A program made the position numbers and the translations under genes. This document shows, piece after piece, positions 1-8,540 of a DNA stretch of 63,995 bases. Position 1 is the first letter of the stretch, and each line of letters opens with the position of its first letter. Origin of the DNA: Lachnospiraceae bacterium. GTDB lineage: Bacteria > Bacillota > Clostridia > Lachnospirales > Lachnospiraceae. Where the stretch lies: positions 1 to 63,995 of the forward strand of contig JAEENL010000137.1 of NCBI GenBank assembly GCA_016283775.1, read 5' to 3'. The notes beneath the pieces are model-generated. The model ran no database searches and was not told the DNA's origin. It saw only the letters and a list, made by a program, of their open reading frames with translations.

Positions 1-347
1 GTTATGAGCATGCCAAAGCAGTATGATGCCAAATTGATAATAAAAGCGTATAAAAATGCATTTTTGAGTGATAACGGTTTCACTTTAAAACCGCCTGACC
101 GTCTTAACCTGTAGATCAAAAGCCCCTCAACGACAACGACCAGCGTTTCCAGAAACAACAGGACAACGGTCGGCCAAGGTCCCGAAAGGAGTGGATAAAG
201 TCCCCTGTACAAGAGGTTTACCGCAGGATTTGTCAGCACATTTATGAAAAAAACGTATTTTACCCAAGCAAAATCCCTGGATTGCAGCGCCGCAAGCCCG
301 CATTCCACAAGCGCGGTAAAGAACAGTGCTTTAAGATAATACAACAT
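1..347 (-). CDS. Membrane protein of unknown function, 3' end off window
   Basis: This open frame runs off the left edge of the window. The ATG at 345-347 is preceded by AGAAAGGG at good spacing. About 115 residues are visible: an opening hydrophobic stretch (MLYYLKALFFTALVECG), a second amphipathic/hydrophobic part (VKYVFFINVLTNPAVNLL), a third strong hydrophobic segment (PTVVLLFLETLVVVVEGLL) followed by basic YRLRRSGG, and the start of a fourth. This is the pattern of a small polytopic inner-membrane protein. Its start overlaps the end of the upstream MFS-like gene by 17 bases, so the two are probably co-translated. I recognise no family signature and assign no function. Confidence 0.6.
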   Translation of the reverse strand, partial: MLYYLKALFFTALVECGLAALQSRDFAWVKYVFFINVLTNPAVNLLYRGLYPLLSGPWPTVVLLFLETLVVVVEGLLIYRLRRSGGFKVKPLSLKNAFLYAFIINLASYCFGMLI

Positions 348-1476
348 GTTTGCCCTTTCTTTTGTACGCTCCTGCTGCGATTGCCAGGCATAAAGCCCCG
401 ATGAGCATAAGACAGGCGAGCATTATGCGCTTTGCCGTGTCTCCCGGAGTCCACACGTAGGTCGGAAGACACCCTAAAAACAGCAGCAATGTGGTAAGTC
501 CGAGCGAAAAGCCCGGGTTTTTCGGCAGGATACAATATATCTCAAAAAGCGTCACTGGCATCACCGAATGGAACAATATGATCCCGACGGCGCAGGGAAC
601 GGCATACTCTCCAAACCCCGAAAGCAGTATCGTACTTAGGACGAGCGCCGCCGCGCCATAAATATAGTTTGCGCGTCTTAAGTCCTGTCCTGCTTTAAAA
701 AGCCGCATGGACCACACAACAAGGAATCCTCCCAGGAACTTCCCCGCAAATCCCAGAACACTCGGAAACATCTTCTTCACAAAGCCATAGCTTTCCGTTT
801 CTTCAAGCGGAGCAAGCAGCTTCATAAAGCCGGCGGGCATGAGGAAACCGCCGTAGGAACGCACAAACACGGCAATGAGACACAGTATCAAAAGTATCAT
901 ATCTGTCTTATTTTCGGCATCCGAAGCGTTTTCACTTTCCGCTCCCGCACGATGATCCTCACCCAGAGGAAGGTTCAAAAGAAGTACAGCCACAGGTATC
1001 GCAAAAGCCACGGCGGGGAATATGGCGATCTGTTGGATCCCAAGCCAGTCTCCCAGCCCTACGCCGAGCGCGCCCGCAGCTATAAAAACACCACCGTGTT
1101 TCAGGCCTTTTTCGCCGGGTTCCATCACAGCCACACAGCCTCCCGCATGGAGTCCCGCATTGGCAAAAGCGCAGATCATGAGCCCCGTCACGGCACCCAC
1201 GGCATTATCCGGGAACAGCATAAATCCCGTGACCACGCCGAGCAGAAGCAAAGAAAAGCTGACTCCCGCGGTATATTTTCCCTTAAACCTGTCGGCAAGA
1301 TATCCGATTGGACACTGCAGCGCAAACGCCACGAAATTGTATGCGAGTATCGTTAACGCCGCAAATTCGGGAAAATGCGCCCTTATCAGATAAAACACAT
1401 AATAGTGGCATATGAAATCCATCAGGAAGTGTGAAAACGAATAAATAAGCAGTTTTACGTTTTTTCTCATTGACAA
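331..1476 (-). CDS. MFS-type membrane transporter
   Basis: A protein of about 380 residues with roughly ten to twelve hydrophobic segments, fitting the major facilitator superfamily. After the second helix it has the family's loop 2-3 signature in the form GYLADRFKGKY (normally G-x-L-a-D-r-x-G-r-k), and the middle holds an acidic hydrophilic loop (residues about 175-190), the usual break between six-helix halves. Substrate cannot be read from sequence. The longest frame begins with TTG at 1476; an ATG two codons later (1470) is the alternative start, and AAGGA lies upstream of both. It overlaps the downstream membrane-protein gene by 17 bases. The upstream neighbours lie on the other strand, so it likely starts its own transcript. 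Confidence 0.7.
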   Translation of the reverse strand: MSMRKNVKLLIYSFSHFLMDFICHYYVFYLIRAHFPEFAALTILAYNFVAFALQCPIGYLADRFKGKYTAGVSFSLLLLGVVTGFMLFPDNAVGAVTGLMICAFANAGLHAGGCVAVMEPGEKGLKHGGVFIAAGALGVGLGDWLGIQQIAIFPAVAFAIPVAVLLLNLPLGEDHRAGAESENASDAENKTDMILLILCLIAVFVRSYGGFLMPAGFMKLLAPLEETESYGFVKKMFPSVLGFAGKFLGGFLVVWSMRLFKAGQDLRRANYIYGAAALVLSTILLSGFGEYAVPCAVGIILFHSVMPVTLFEIYCILPKNPGFSLGLTTLLLFLGCLPTYVWTPGDTAKRIMLACLMLIGALCLAIAAGAYKRKGKHVVLS

Positions 1477-1580
1477 AACCGTCCTTTTGCTTGTATTATT
1501 AACAAAAAATAAAGTGGCTGCCGATGTACATTGTATCAGTCATCGGATGTTTTTTCCACAAAAACAAACGGAGGTGTACC

Positions 1581-1736
1581 ATGTTTTTATCAAACATCAT
1601 CAGAGATATCGCAGATCCTCATCCCATCCCGCCTCAGGGTACAGGTACAGTTGCCTTTATCATCGGCGGTGTAGTGTTACTCGCACTTATAGTGGTAGCT
1701 GCGATTTTCATTATCAAACGCTCCAAAGATAAATAA
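1581..1736 (+). CDS. Small single-pass membrane protein (51 aa)
   Basis: The ATG at 1581 has a strong GGAGGTG ribosome site eight bases upstream, which favours it over the longer frame opening at 1524. The 51-residue product has a short amphipathic N-terminus (MFLSNIIRDIADPHPIPP), a glycine/valine/isoleucine-rich membrane segment at about residues 24-44, and a positively charged tail (KRSKDK), predicting one helix with the tail in the cytoplasm. I recognise no family. A regulatory or stress membrane peptide is conceivable, but nothing in the sequence shows it. Confidence 0.55.
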   Translation: MFLSNIIRDIADPHPIPPQGTGTVAFIIGGVVLLALIVVAAIFIIKRSKDK

Positions 1737-1850
1737 GCCGATTTCTATCAAAAATGTTAGAATATTTATATTAACTTTTTATTAAATTCTGACGATAGCA
1801 TTTACAGGAGGAGTCGGCAAGCCATATTTTACAAGGATGGGAGGTTCGTC

Positions 1851-2312
1851 ATGGATGTCGGGATCATCAACACAACAACATATTACAACAACGTGAACAC
1901 AGCCAATCAGACGCCTGCAGCAAATGTCACGAACACTCAGTCCGAGGCGTATATAGCTGCAAATTCCGCATTTGCGGGCGTCGAATATGTCAAGGATATC
2001 AAAGGCAGGGAAGAGACCCGCAAGAAACTTGAATGGGTCGAGCCCATGATAAAAGAGGGCGCCGCCGAGATAAAGAAGGATCAGGGCATCGATATGGAAG
2101 CCCCTGTATTCATCGAAAGACGCCACCGTGTACAGGCCGTAAAGGTAGACCGGAGAAGCTCCAGCAAGCGCCGTACCATACAGGCCAGTGACGCAGTCGG
2201 AATGAACGATTACGAAAAAGCCGCCCGCACCAACAAGGTTGGGCAGTATTGCGTACAGAAATACGGCAAAAAAGAGCACCACAACGGTGACACGTTCCAC
2301 TTGGACGCATAA
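1851..2312 (+). CDS. Hypothetical protein, orphan, 153 aa
   Basis: The ATG at 1851 follows GGGAGG, and the frame ends just before a strong intrinsic terminator, so it is very likely expressed. The product has an Asn/Thr/Ala-rich N-terminus (residues 6-30), a charged middle (KGREETRKKLEWVEPMIKEG) and a basic stretch around residues 88-108 (RRHRV, VDRRSSSKRR). There is no signal peptide, membrane helix or cysteine motif. The low-complexity start resembles flagellar-type or secreted adaptor N-termini, but no motif proves that. I do not recognise the family. Confidence 0.5.
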   Translation: MDVGIINTTTYYNNVNTANQTPAANVTNTQSEAYIAANSAFAGVEYVKDIKGREETRKKLEWVEPMIKEGAAEIKKDQGIDMEAPVFIERRHRVQAVKVDRRSSSKRRTIQASDAVGMNDYEKAARTNKVGQYCVQKYGKKEHHNGDTFHLDA

Positions 2313-2322
2313 AACGAGAATT

Positions 2323-2356
2323 TAAAAGACCTGCCAACTAAGGCAGGTCTTTTTTG
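2323..2356 (+). terminator. Intrinsic terminator after the 1851 gene
   Basis: A perfect stem (AAAAGACCTGCC with GGCAGGTCTTTT, loop AACTAA) runs into six Ts 10 bases after the stop codon. The A-rich 5' side makes it potentially bidirectional, so it may also end transcription from uxuB on the other strand. Confidence 0.85.
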
Positions 2357-2374
2357 TGATTATCGGTAAAACCG

Positions 2375-3991
2375 CTATCTTACATATTTCTCGAGTGTCT
2401 TTCTCACTGCTCCGGGTCCTGCTATGAGTTCCTTAAAATACCCGGAAACCGTATCCGCAAGCCCTGTTTCAAAAAGATCCACACCCCAGATCTCTTTCAT
2501 CTTGAGGATGGGAACGATCTTTTCTTTTGCTTCCTCGCCGTCTCCGAGCTTTATATCGCTCACATAAGGGCAGACTGTGGAAAGAAGCGGGTCTGAGCTC
2601 AATTCAAAAGCATTTCCTTTGTCGTCGACAGCCATGAGATATCTGATCCAGCCCGCAAAAACAAGCGGAATGAGCTTGAGGTCGCTGACTTTAAGATCGG
2701 GACGCGCAGCATATGCTTTGATCGTCTCACCGAAACGGATGGGAAGCTTTTGTGATGTATCGGTCGCTATACGCTGCGGCGTATCGGGCATAAAGGGGTT
2801 CGGGATACGCTTTTCCACTACATCATCGATAAATCTGACAGGATCGAGGATACCGGGATTTACCACAACAGGAAGTCCCTCAGTGTAGCCAATGGTGCGT
2901 ACCATGCGGTTCAGCGTGGCATCCTTCATTTCATCGGAAATGCGTGTGAACCCGAGAAGACATCCGTACACGGCAAGGCTTGTGTGAAGCGGGTTGAGGC
3001 AGGTGCAGACCTTCATCTTTTCCACCTTGTCCACGGTCTCACGGTCGGTAAACATTATGCCGCCCTTTTCGAGTGCGGGCCTGCCGTTCGGGAAATCATC
3101 CTCGATGACAAGATATTCGCACTCTTCGGCATTTACAAATGGCGCGACATAGGTCTTCTTTGAGGTGATCACTGCCTCAAGGTCATCGATACCGTCTTTT
3201 GATAATAGGTCTTCCACCGCTTTGTCCGGGCGGGGTGTGATCTTGTCTATCATGGACCAGGGGAAAGAAACCTTTGCCCCGTCGGAAACATATTTTACAA
3301 ATCCGTCATCGGCAACATCGTTGTCAGCCCAGCTTTTTGCAATCTGCTGCACCGCTGCCTTAAGTTTGTCGCCGTTGTGAGAGCAGTTGTCCATGGAGAC
3401 CATTGCGATGGGAAGCTGTCCGGCTTTATATCTCGCGTAAAGGAGGGACACCACTTTCCCCATGTAGCTGATGGCGTTGTCGGGACCTGCGTGCATATCG
3501 CGTGACACGGCGGGAAGAAGTTCGCCGCTGCCATCAACAAGGCTGTAGCCCTTTTCCGTGATGGTAAAGCTTGCCATCTGAAGCGAAGGCTGCTCAAATA
3601 TCTCTATCAGTCTGTCATAACTTCTAATGTTGCTCTCATCGAGCGCAAGGCTCTCAGCGATGCTTCCGACCACTGTCTTTGCAATGGTCCCATCCGCCTT
3701 AAAGGTCGCAAGGATGCTCAGATTGTCATGCGGCAGATACATCTTTTCGATAATCTCGTAATCGTAGCCTTCGCAAACGGTGAGGCCCTGTGTCATCACG
3801 CCGCTGTTCAACAGGTTTTGGCATACATTTGCCTGAAAAGCGCGGAAAATGTTTCCTGCGCCGAAATGTATCCACACAGGCGCTTTTTTTGTGTTTTCTA
3901 TCATTTTCTCCCTGTCAAACCTAGGGAGTTCATAGCCCTTTTCGAGCCATTCTTGTTGATTTCTAAGGCCTTCATTGTCGAGCTTCATCAT
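2375..3991 (-). CDS. uxuB: D-mannonate oxidoreductase (fructuronate reductase), mannitol dehydrogenase family
   Basis: The 538-residue protein has the mannitol/polyol dehydrogenase fold. The N-terminal half carries a nucleotide-binding segment starting VWIHFGAGNIFRAFQANV (about residues 38-55), and the family helix with VVNPGILDPVRFIDDVV lies near residue 380. The family's catalytic lysine is usually in K-x-x-x-x-N-x-x-H, and here MKVCTCLNPLHTS (about 325) fits. UxuB reduces D-fructuronate to D-mannonate with NADH. The start ATG overlaps the stop of uxuA (ATGA), indicating translational coupling, and the pair forms a two-step hexuronate route. The length matches clostridial UxuB, longer than the E. 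coli enzyme. Confidence 0.9.
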   Translation of the reverse strand: MMKLDNEGLRNQQEWLEKGYELPRFDREKMIENTKKAPVWIHFGAGNIFRAFQANVCQNLLNSGVMTQGLTVCEGYDYEIIEKMYLPHDNLSILATFKADGTIAKTVVGSIAESLALDESNIRSYDRLIEIFEQPSLQMASFTITEKGYSLVDGSGELLPAVSRDMHAGPDNAISYMGKVVSLLYARYKAGQLPIAMVSMDNCSHNGDKLKAAVQQIAKSWADNDVADDGFVKYVSDGAKVSFPWSMIDKITPRPDKAVEDLLSKDGIDDLEAVITSKKTYVAPFVNAEECEYLVIEDDFPNGRPALEKGGIMFTDRETVDKVEKMKVCTCLNPLHTSLAVYGCLLGFTRISDEMKDATLNRMVRTIGYTEGLPVVVNPGILDPVRFIDDVVEKRIPNPFMPDTPQRIATDTSQKLPIRFGETIKAYAARPDLKVSDLKLIPLVFAGWIRYLMAVDDKGNAFELSSDPLLSTVCPYVSDIKLGDGEEAKEKIVPILKMKEIWGVDLFETGLADTVSGYFKELIAGPGAVRKTLEKYVR

Positions 3992-5079
3992 TTTGTACCT
4001 CTCTTATCAGCCTTTTCTATGGCTTCCCACAAACCGTTGATATATGCCGCTCCGAGCGCTCTGTCATAGAGACCGTAGCCCGGCATTGCGACTTCATCCC
4101 AGATCATCCTTCCGTGATCGGGGCGGATGGGGCCTGTAAAGCCTATGTCGTAAAGCGCTTTCACTATCTCGTACATATCAAACGAACCGTCGGATGAAAG
4201 ATGCGCTGCCTCTTCAAAATCAAGGTGTCCGGGCTCTGTGCAGTTGAACTGCAGATTCCTTACATGAGCAAAATGAATGCGGCCCTTGAGGGATCTTATC
4301 ATGTCGGGAAGGTCGTTCTCAAGGTTTGTGCCGTACGAGCCGGAGCAGAAGGTGACGCCGTTGTGCGGATCATCCACCATTTTCATCATGCGCTGTATGT
4401 TCTGCTTGTTGATGATGATCCTCGGAAGCCCGAAAACCGACCACGCGGGATCGTCCGGATGGATCGCCATGTTTATGTTGTATTTGTTGCAGACAGGCAT
4501 GATGCGCTCAAGGAAATATTTGAGATTTGCAAAAAGCTTTTCCTCGTCGATATCCTTGTACATCTCGAAAAGTTCTTTTATCTTTGCCATTCTCTCGGGC
4601 TCCCAGCCGGGCATTACCGCGCCGTTGGAATCCTTTGAGATGGATGCGAACATATTTTCGGGATCTATGGAATCGATGGTCTCCTGATTGTACGCAAGCA
4701 CGGTGGAACCGTCATGGCGGCGGCGCGCGAGCTCTGTTCTTGTCCAGTCAAACACAGGCATGAAATTGTAGCAGACGAGGTGAATGTCCTCGAGGCCCAG
4801 ATTTTCAAGTGTCTGAATGTAGTTGTCGATATATTTGTCGCGGTCCGGAGAGCCGACCTTTATGGCGTCACACACGTTCACGCTCTCGATGCCCGCAATG
4901 TGCATATTTTCGGCCTCTACCTCTTTTTTAAGAGCCTGTATGCGCTCTCTGGGCCATACTTCACCCGGTGTTGTGTCGTAAAGCGTTGTGATGACGCCCT
5001 TCACTCCGGGTATCTGCCTGATCTGTCTCAGTGTCACGGTGTCAAATCCCGTGCCGTACCAGCGTAATGTCATTTCCAT
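3988..5079 (-). CDS. uxuA: D-mannonate dehydratase
   Basis: UxuA dehydrates D-mannonate to 2-keto-3-deoxygluconate, the step after UxuB in glucuronate breakdown. The protein starts MEMTLRWYGTGFDTVTLRQI, typical of the family, and keeps the TIM-barrel metal-site segments: AIHPDDPAW, FCSGSYG, HFAHVRNLQF and GPIRPDHGR. The ATG at 5079 was chosen because AAGGAGA sits eight bases upstream; the longer frame from 5133 adds 18 residues unlike the family. The 363-residue length is normal. The gene is first in the uxuAB operon, with its own promoter region and two dyad symmetries upstream. Confidence 0.92.
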   Translation of the reverse strand: MEMTLRWYGTGFDTVTLRQIRQIPGVKGVITTLYDTTPGEVWPRERIQALKKEVEAENMHIAGIESVNVCDAIKVGSPDRDKYIDNYIQTLENLGLEDIHLVCYNFMPVFDWTRTELARRRHDGSTVLAYNQETIDSIDPENMFASISKDSNGAVMPGWEPERMAKIKELFEMYKDIDEEKLFANLKYFLERIMPVCNKYNINMAIHPDDPAWSVFGLPRIIINKQNIQRMMKMVDDPHNGVTFCSGSYGTNLENDLPDMIRSLKGRIHFAHVRNLQFNCTEPGHLDFEEAAHLSSDGSFDMYEIVKALYDIGFTGPIRPDHGRMIWDEVAMPGYGLYDRALGAAYINGLWEAIEKADKRGTK

Positions 5080-5101
5080 AAGCTCTTCTCCTTGATCAAT
5101 C

Positions 5102-5126
5102 CGGTCCACGGTCGCTTTATGGACCG
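5102..5126 (-). other. Leader hairpin upstream of uxuA
   Basis: A 7-bp perfect inverted repeat (CGGTCCA with TGGACCG) lies in the untranslated leader, about 22 bases upstream of the uxuA start codon. It has no U-tract, so it is not a terminator; it could affect ribosome access or mRNA stability. Confidence 0.4.
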
Positions 5127-5139
5127 CGCCCACTGTATT

Positions 5140-5154
5140 TACAGGTTACCTGTA
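5140..5154. promoter_or_regulatory. Palindromic operator candidate, uxuAB
   Basis: TACAGGTTACCTGTA is a perfect palindrome around one central base, located between the probable promoter and uxuA. Short odd palindromes of this type are used by GntR/LacI-class sugar regulators; the regulator gene is not in the window. The role is inferred. Confidence 0.45.
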
Positions 5155-5179
5155 TCAATTATAGCCGAAAAACCCGTAT

Positions 5180-5209
5180 TATAAACCGTAAATATTTATG
5201 ATTTACGGT
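5180..5209 (-). promoter_or_regulatory. uxuAB promoter region with overlapping dyad
   Basis: On the minus strand a TATAAT box (plus positions about 5179-5184) directly follows a 9-bp inverted repeat ACCGTAAAT/ATTTACGGT (5185-5209, 7-bp spacer). The dyad occupies the -35 region, where no good -35 hexamer is visible, as expected of a promoter controlled by a bound regulator. Confidence 0.45.
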
Positions 5210-5253
5210 AAAAAGCGATTATGATTATAGCACAACGTTCAAATACAATTCAA

Positions 5254-5290
5254 TAAAAAAGGATGCGGACCGTTTTCGCGGAGCGCATCC
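5254..5290 (-). terminator. Intrinsic terminator of the GH31 gene
   Basis: On the minus strand the stem GGATGCG...CGCATCC with extra inner pairing is followed by six Ts, 15 bases beyond the GH31 stop. It separates the GH31 transcript from uxuAB, so the two units are probably transcribed separately. Confidence 0.8.
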
Positions 5291-5304
5291 CTTATGTGTA
5301 AAGA

Positions 5305-7326
5305 TCAGCACTTTTCAAACACAGGCATATACTCGATCGGAGCCTTTACGGACACTGTGCGTCCGCCTTCAAAAACGGTCCCGTCGCTTGTGAGCTTCCA
5401 TTTTCCGGAAGGAAGATAAACCTCACGCTCAAACCTGTTCAGCTCAAGGATCGGCGCAACAAGGTATTTGTCGCCGAACATGTACTGGTCTTCGAGAGTC
5501 CAGCATTTTTCATCATCAGGGAACTCATAGAACATCGTGCGGATAAGCGGAGCGCCGTTTTCGGTGGTCTCCTTGTAGAGATCCCTGATGTAATCATGCA
5601 TTGCGATACGGATGTCATAGTATCTGCGCATGATCTTGTAATTGTCTTCGCCGTAGCTCCAGAGTTCGTTGGGCTGGCCTGTGTGGAGATAGCCGCCGCC
5701 CCAGTCTCTGTCGTCAAGAGCCGGGATGTTGTATGGTCCGCGGTCGCCGTGCATCCTGAGTACTGCGGAATATACTGCAAACTGGTACCAGCGGATGAGG
5801 AGCTGTCTGAAATTGGGATCGTTCACATCATCGGTCATGAATCCGCCGATGTCCGTGGTCCACCAGGGAATGCCGGCAAGGCCCATGTTGAGGCCGGCTT
5901 TTATCTGTTCCGCAAAGGATTCGAAGGTGCTCGGAACATCTCCCGACCAAACCACATTTCCGTATTTCTGGCTTCCCGCCCAGGCACAGCGAAGGAGGTT
6001 CACCGCCTCGCCCTTCTGCACTGTGGGCATGTTGTCAAAGAACACGCGTGAATACATCTGAGGATACATATTGCTCTCTTCGAGAGCAGGCGCATCGTAG
6101 TAACGATAGTTCTCAAAATCGTACACACCGTAGTCGGGCTCGGAATTGTCAAGCCAGAACGCGTCTATTCCGAAGTCGTAATAATGCTCTTTGCATTTTT
6201 CCCAGACGTATTTTCTGGTCTCCGGGTTAAACGGATCGATCTCGACGCAGTCGCCCTGATAATCATAGGTCTGGGCAGCGCCGCGCTCGGTCTTTATGAG
6301 AAGGCCCTTTTCCATCATGGGATAGAAATTTTCGCTCTTTCTGTCAACCGAAGGCCATACCGAAACGATGACCTTTATGCCCATAGAATGGAGTTCGTCG
6401 ACCATAGCCTTCGGATCCGGCCAGTAGGTCTTGTCAAACTTCCAGTCGCCCTGCACGGTCCAATGGAAAAAGTCGATGACGATCTGGTCGATCTTGATAC
6501 CCTCTTCCTTGTATTTGCGGGCAACAGAGAGCACTTCTTCCTGTGTGCGGTAGCGGAGCTTGCACTGCCAGAGCCCCATGAGGCTCTCGGGGAACATGGG
6601 TGCATGTCCTGTCACCGCGGTATAATTTGTGAGTATCGCTTTGGGATCGGAATCTGCCGTGATCCAGTAGTCCATCTCCTTTGTTGCTCTTGCGATCCAC
6701 TGTGTATAGTTGTTTCCGAAGGTCACACGGCCGACTGCCGGGTTGTTCCACAGGAAACCATAGCCGAGGGACGAGATCATGAAAGGCACGGAGGCCTGGG
6801 AATTACGCTGCGCGAGCTCAAGCGTGCAGCCCTTCATGTCCATGCAGTCCTGCTGGTACTGGCCCATTCCGAATATCTTTTCACCCTTGTTTGCCTCAAA
6901 ACGAAGGTCGAGGCTGTAGTCACAACCGCCGATGACACCCTTCCATTCGCGGTTCACCGTCTTTAAGCAGCGGCTGCTCTTTGTGATGGTTCCGCCGTAC
7001 ATTCTGAAATCTTCACGAAGTATCAGTTTTCCGTCGCGGTAAAAACTGATTATGCCCACAAAGTTCACTTCCGCTGTGATGCGGCCGTTCGTGATGCTTG
7101 CGACTTCCTTATTGTCATCGGTGCCGTCGCCCATCCACTTTTCGGGCTTTCCGATCTTTATTTCCGCTTTGCCCTCATGCTTTTCCGTAAGCGCCCAGTC
7201 GCGTCCCGAAAATCCCGGAAACATCGTGGCGCGCACGCGAAGCGCATTTTTTCCCCAAGGCTCGATACGTACCGTCTCACCCCTTGTCTTAAATTCAAGA
7301 GCTCCGTTTTTGTCAAAGAATTCCAT
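5305..7326 (-). CDS. Glycoside hydrolase family 31 (alpha-glucosidase/alpha-xylosidase type)
   Basis: The 673-residue protein has the GH31 architecture: N-terminal beta-sandwich (about residues 1-230), (beta/alpha)8 barrel (about 245-560) and C-terminal beta domains. The nucleophile aspartate is D393 in FWLDNSEPDYG, and the acid/base is probably D463 in WSGDVPSTFESF; GIPWWTTDIGGF (about 485) follows as usual. No signal peptide is present, so it acts in the cytoplasm on imported oligosaccharides. The FWLDNSEPDYG version recalls alpha-xylosidase/YicI-like members, but specificity (alpha-xyloside, alpha-glucoside or sulfoquinovoside) cannot be settled by eye. AGGAGGACAAG precedes the ATG. It has its own terminator and lies upstream of uxuAB on the same strand. 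Confidence 0.92.
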   Translation of the reverse strand: MEFFDKNGALEFKTRGETVRIEPWGKNALRVRATMFPGFSGRDWALTEKHEGKAEIKIGKPEKWMGDGTDDNKEVASITNGRITAEVNFVGIISFYRDGKLILREDFRMYGGTITKSSRCLKTVNREWKGVIGGCDYSLDLRFEANKGEKIFGMGQYQQDCMDMKGCTLELAQRNSQASVPFMISSLGYGFLWNNPAVGRVTFGNNYTQWIARATKEMDYWITADSDPKAILTNYTAVTGHAPMFPESLMGLWQCKLRYRTQEEVLSVARKYKEEGIKIDQIVIDFFHWTVQGDWKFDKTYWPDPKAMVDELHSMGIKVIVSVWPSVDRKSENFYPMMEKGLLIKTERGAAQTYDYQGDCVEIDPFNPETRKYVWEKCKEHYYDFGIDAFWLDNSEPDYGVYDFENYRYYDAPALEESNMYPQMYSRVFFDNMPTVQKGEAVNLLRCAWAGSQKYGNVVWSGDVPSTFESFAEQIKAGLNMGLAGIPWWTTDIGGFMTDDVNDPNFRQLLIRWYQFAVYSAVLRMHGDRGPYNIPALDDRDWGGGYLHTGQPNELWSYGEDNYKIMRRYYDIRIAMHDYIRDLYKETTENGAPLIRTMFYEFPDDEKCWTLEDQYMFGDKYLVAPILELNRFEREVYLPSGKWKLTSDGTVFEGGRTVSVKAPIEYMPVFEKC

Positions 7327-7357
7327 CTTGTCCTCCTAATGGTCAGGTCATATATCG

Positions 7358-7386
7358 TACGCTATGATAACGCGTATTTTTGTCAA
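7358..7386 (-). promoter_or_regulatory. Possible promoter/operator of the GH31 gene
   Basis: On the minus strand a perfect TTGACA (plus positions 7381-7386) is followed by an inverted repeat TACGC-N9-GCGTA (7358-7376) covering the place where a -10 box would be. The -10 itself is poor, so the exact promoter is uncertain; the dyad is a plausible operator. Confidence 0.35.
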
Positions 7387-7457
7387 AAGATACAGAAAAA
7401 ATTCTACATGATCACCCGTCACAATCAAGGATTTTGCGGTACCGGGCGTAATGCATT

Positions 7458-8168
7458 TCAGCTCAATGCCGCTATGACTCCCGCAGGAGTCAGTTCTTCA
7501 ACAAGGATCGTGTTGACCGGCATGTTGATATCCTTGAGGTAGTGTGCATCCGAGCTTGTGATGATACGGCATCCTTCAAGATAAGGATTGGTCTTTCTGA
7601 GATTGTGGAGATTTGCCATATTTTTAAGTTCCGCAGTCCTGAACCTGGAATCGGGCGGAACAAAACCCAGCTGCGAGATGAGCGAAGTGGTCTTTTTATC
7701 AAGATGCGCGGGGATCATTATCCCGTTGAAGGATGTGACAAGATCGAAAACATCGTCAAAATCGATGTCCGTCGCGCTTATCAAAAGCTTTTCCACACGC
7801 CCGAGCTCTTCGTCCTCCTCGTTCATGATCTGCTGTTTTCCGAAGATCTTTTCGTCGTTCTTTATATCAAGAAGATGCTCGTAAACATAGCCGTCAAAGC
7901 GCATCGCGTCGGAAAGCGTAGAAAAAAGGCACACCACGTGTACCTCTTCGGAAGTGGTGAGCTCCATGCCCGGAATTCCGACTATCCCGTAAAAATCGCA
8001 TGCTTTAAGAAAAGCGCCGCAGTTTTTGCAGGAATTGTGATCGGTGAGCGCGATCACCTGCAGACCGTTCAGCGCCGCATAGCCCGCTATCGCCGCGGGC
8101 GTGGAGGCGTCGTCGCCGCAGGGCGACAGACACGAGTGAAGATGCAGATCGTAGCTTGCCTGTATCAT
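7458..8168 (-). CDS. PHP-domain metal-dependent phosphoesterase-like protein
   Basis: The N-terminus YDLHLHSCLSPCGDD and then LTDHNSCKNC, VGIPGMELTTSEEVHV and SSDAHY (about residue 215) are the metal-binding motifs of the PHP superfamily (polymerase and histidinol phosphatase fold; related to TrpH/YciV). Length 236 aa, single domain. The gene starts inside the end of the DRTGG gene (ATGA overlap) and is the last gene of the regulatory operon next to the hydrogenase genes. PHP proteins recur beside [FeFe]-hydrogenase genes in Clostridia as far as I recall; the substrate is unknown. A nucleotide or phosphate-ester hydrolase acting on a signal molecule is a guess. Confidence 0.8.
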   Translation of the reverse strand: MIQASYDLHLHSCLSPCGDDASTPAAIAGYAALNGLQVIALTDHNSCKNCGAFLKACDFYGIVGIPGMELTTSEEVHVVCLFSTLSDAMRFDGYVYEHLLDIKNDEKIFGKQQIMNEEDEELGRVEKLLISATDIDFDDVFDLVTSFNGIMIPAHLDKKTTSLISQLGFVPPDSRFRTAELKNMANLHNLRKTNPYLEGCRIITSSDAHYLKDINMPVNTILVEELTPAGVIAALS

Positions 8169-8506
8169 GCCTCAAATGCTTTCTGTATTTTGAGTGCCGC
8201 ATCAAAGATGGGCAGTTCTGTCCAAAGGACCGTTATCTCCTGCTGTACAGCCTTTTGCAGCATGGCTTCTTCCACCGCGACTCCCTCGGCGAGCACCACG
8301 CAGGCAACATCGGAAAGGCTTGCCACGGCAAGTGTGTTCAGATTGCTCATTACGGTGACCCACGCCGCGGCTTCGGTCATCTTTGACATTGCGATGCTCA
8401 ACAGGTCGCAGCAGTAGATCGACCCGATCTCGCGGTCACCGCCGCCTTCGGGAAGGTTTTTCACAGTAAAGCAGTCCATTTTCAAGAGTTCACTGACTTT
8501 TAGCAT
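8165..8506 (-). CDS. DRTGG-domain protein (first of two)
   Basis: A 113-residue cytoplasmic protein (MLKVSELLKMDCFTVKNLP...). The pattern EIGSIYCCDLLSIAMSKM followed by AAAWVTVMSNLNTLAVASLSDVACVVLAEG fits the DRTGG domain, a small alpha/beta domain found next to CBS domains and in phosphotransacetylases and presumed to bind a ligand. The ATG at 8506 is chosen because AAGGAGA precedes it; the longer frame from 8533 lacks a ribosome site. It is coupled to the PHP gene. A second DRTGG protein opens the operon (12219-12581), so two paralogues flank the sensory hydrogenase and could form a heterodimer (inference). Confidence 0.7.
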   Translation of the reverse strand: MLKVSELLKMDCFTVKNLPEGGGDREIGSIYCCDLLSIAMSKMTEAAAWVTVMSNLNTLAVASLSDVACVVLAEGVAVEEAMLQKAVQQEITVLWTELPIFDAALKIQKAFEA

Positions 8507-8540
8507 ATTTTTCTCCTTGAAAAAGTATGGCAAATATCAT

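Noticed and set aside
1837-1899. Short upstream ORF overlapping the 1851 gene
   Set aside because: It opens with an ATG out of frame next to the real ribosome site and has no support of its own.
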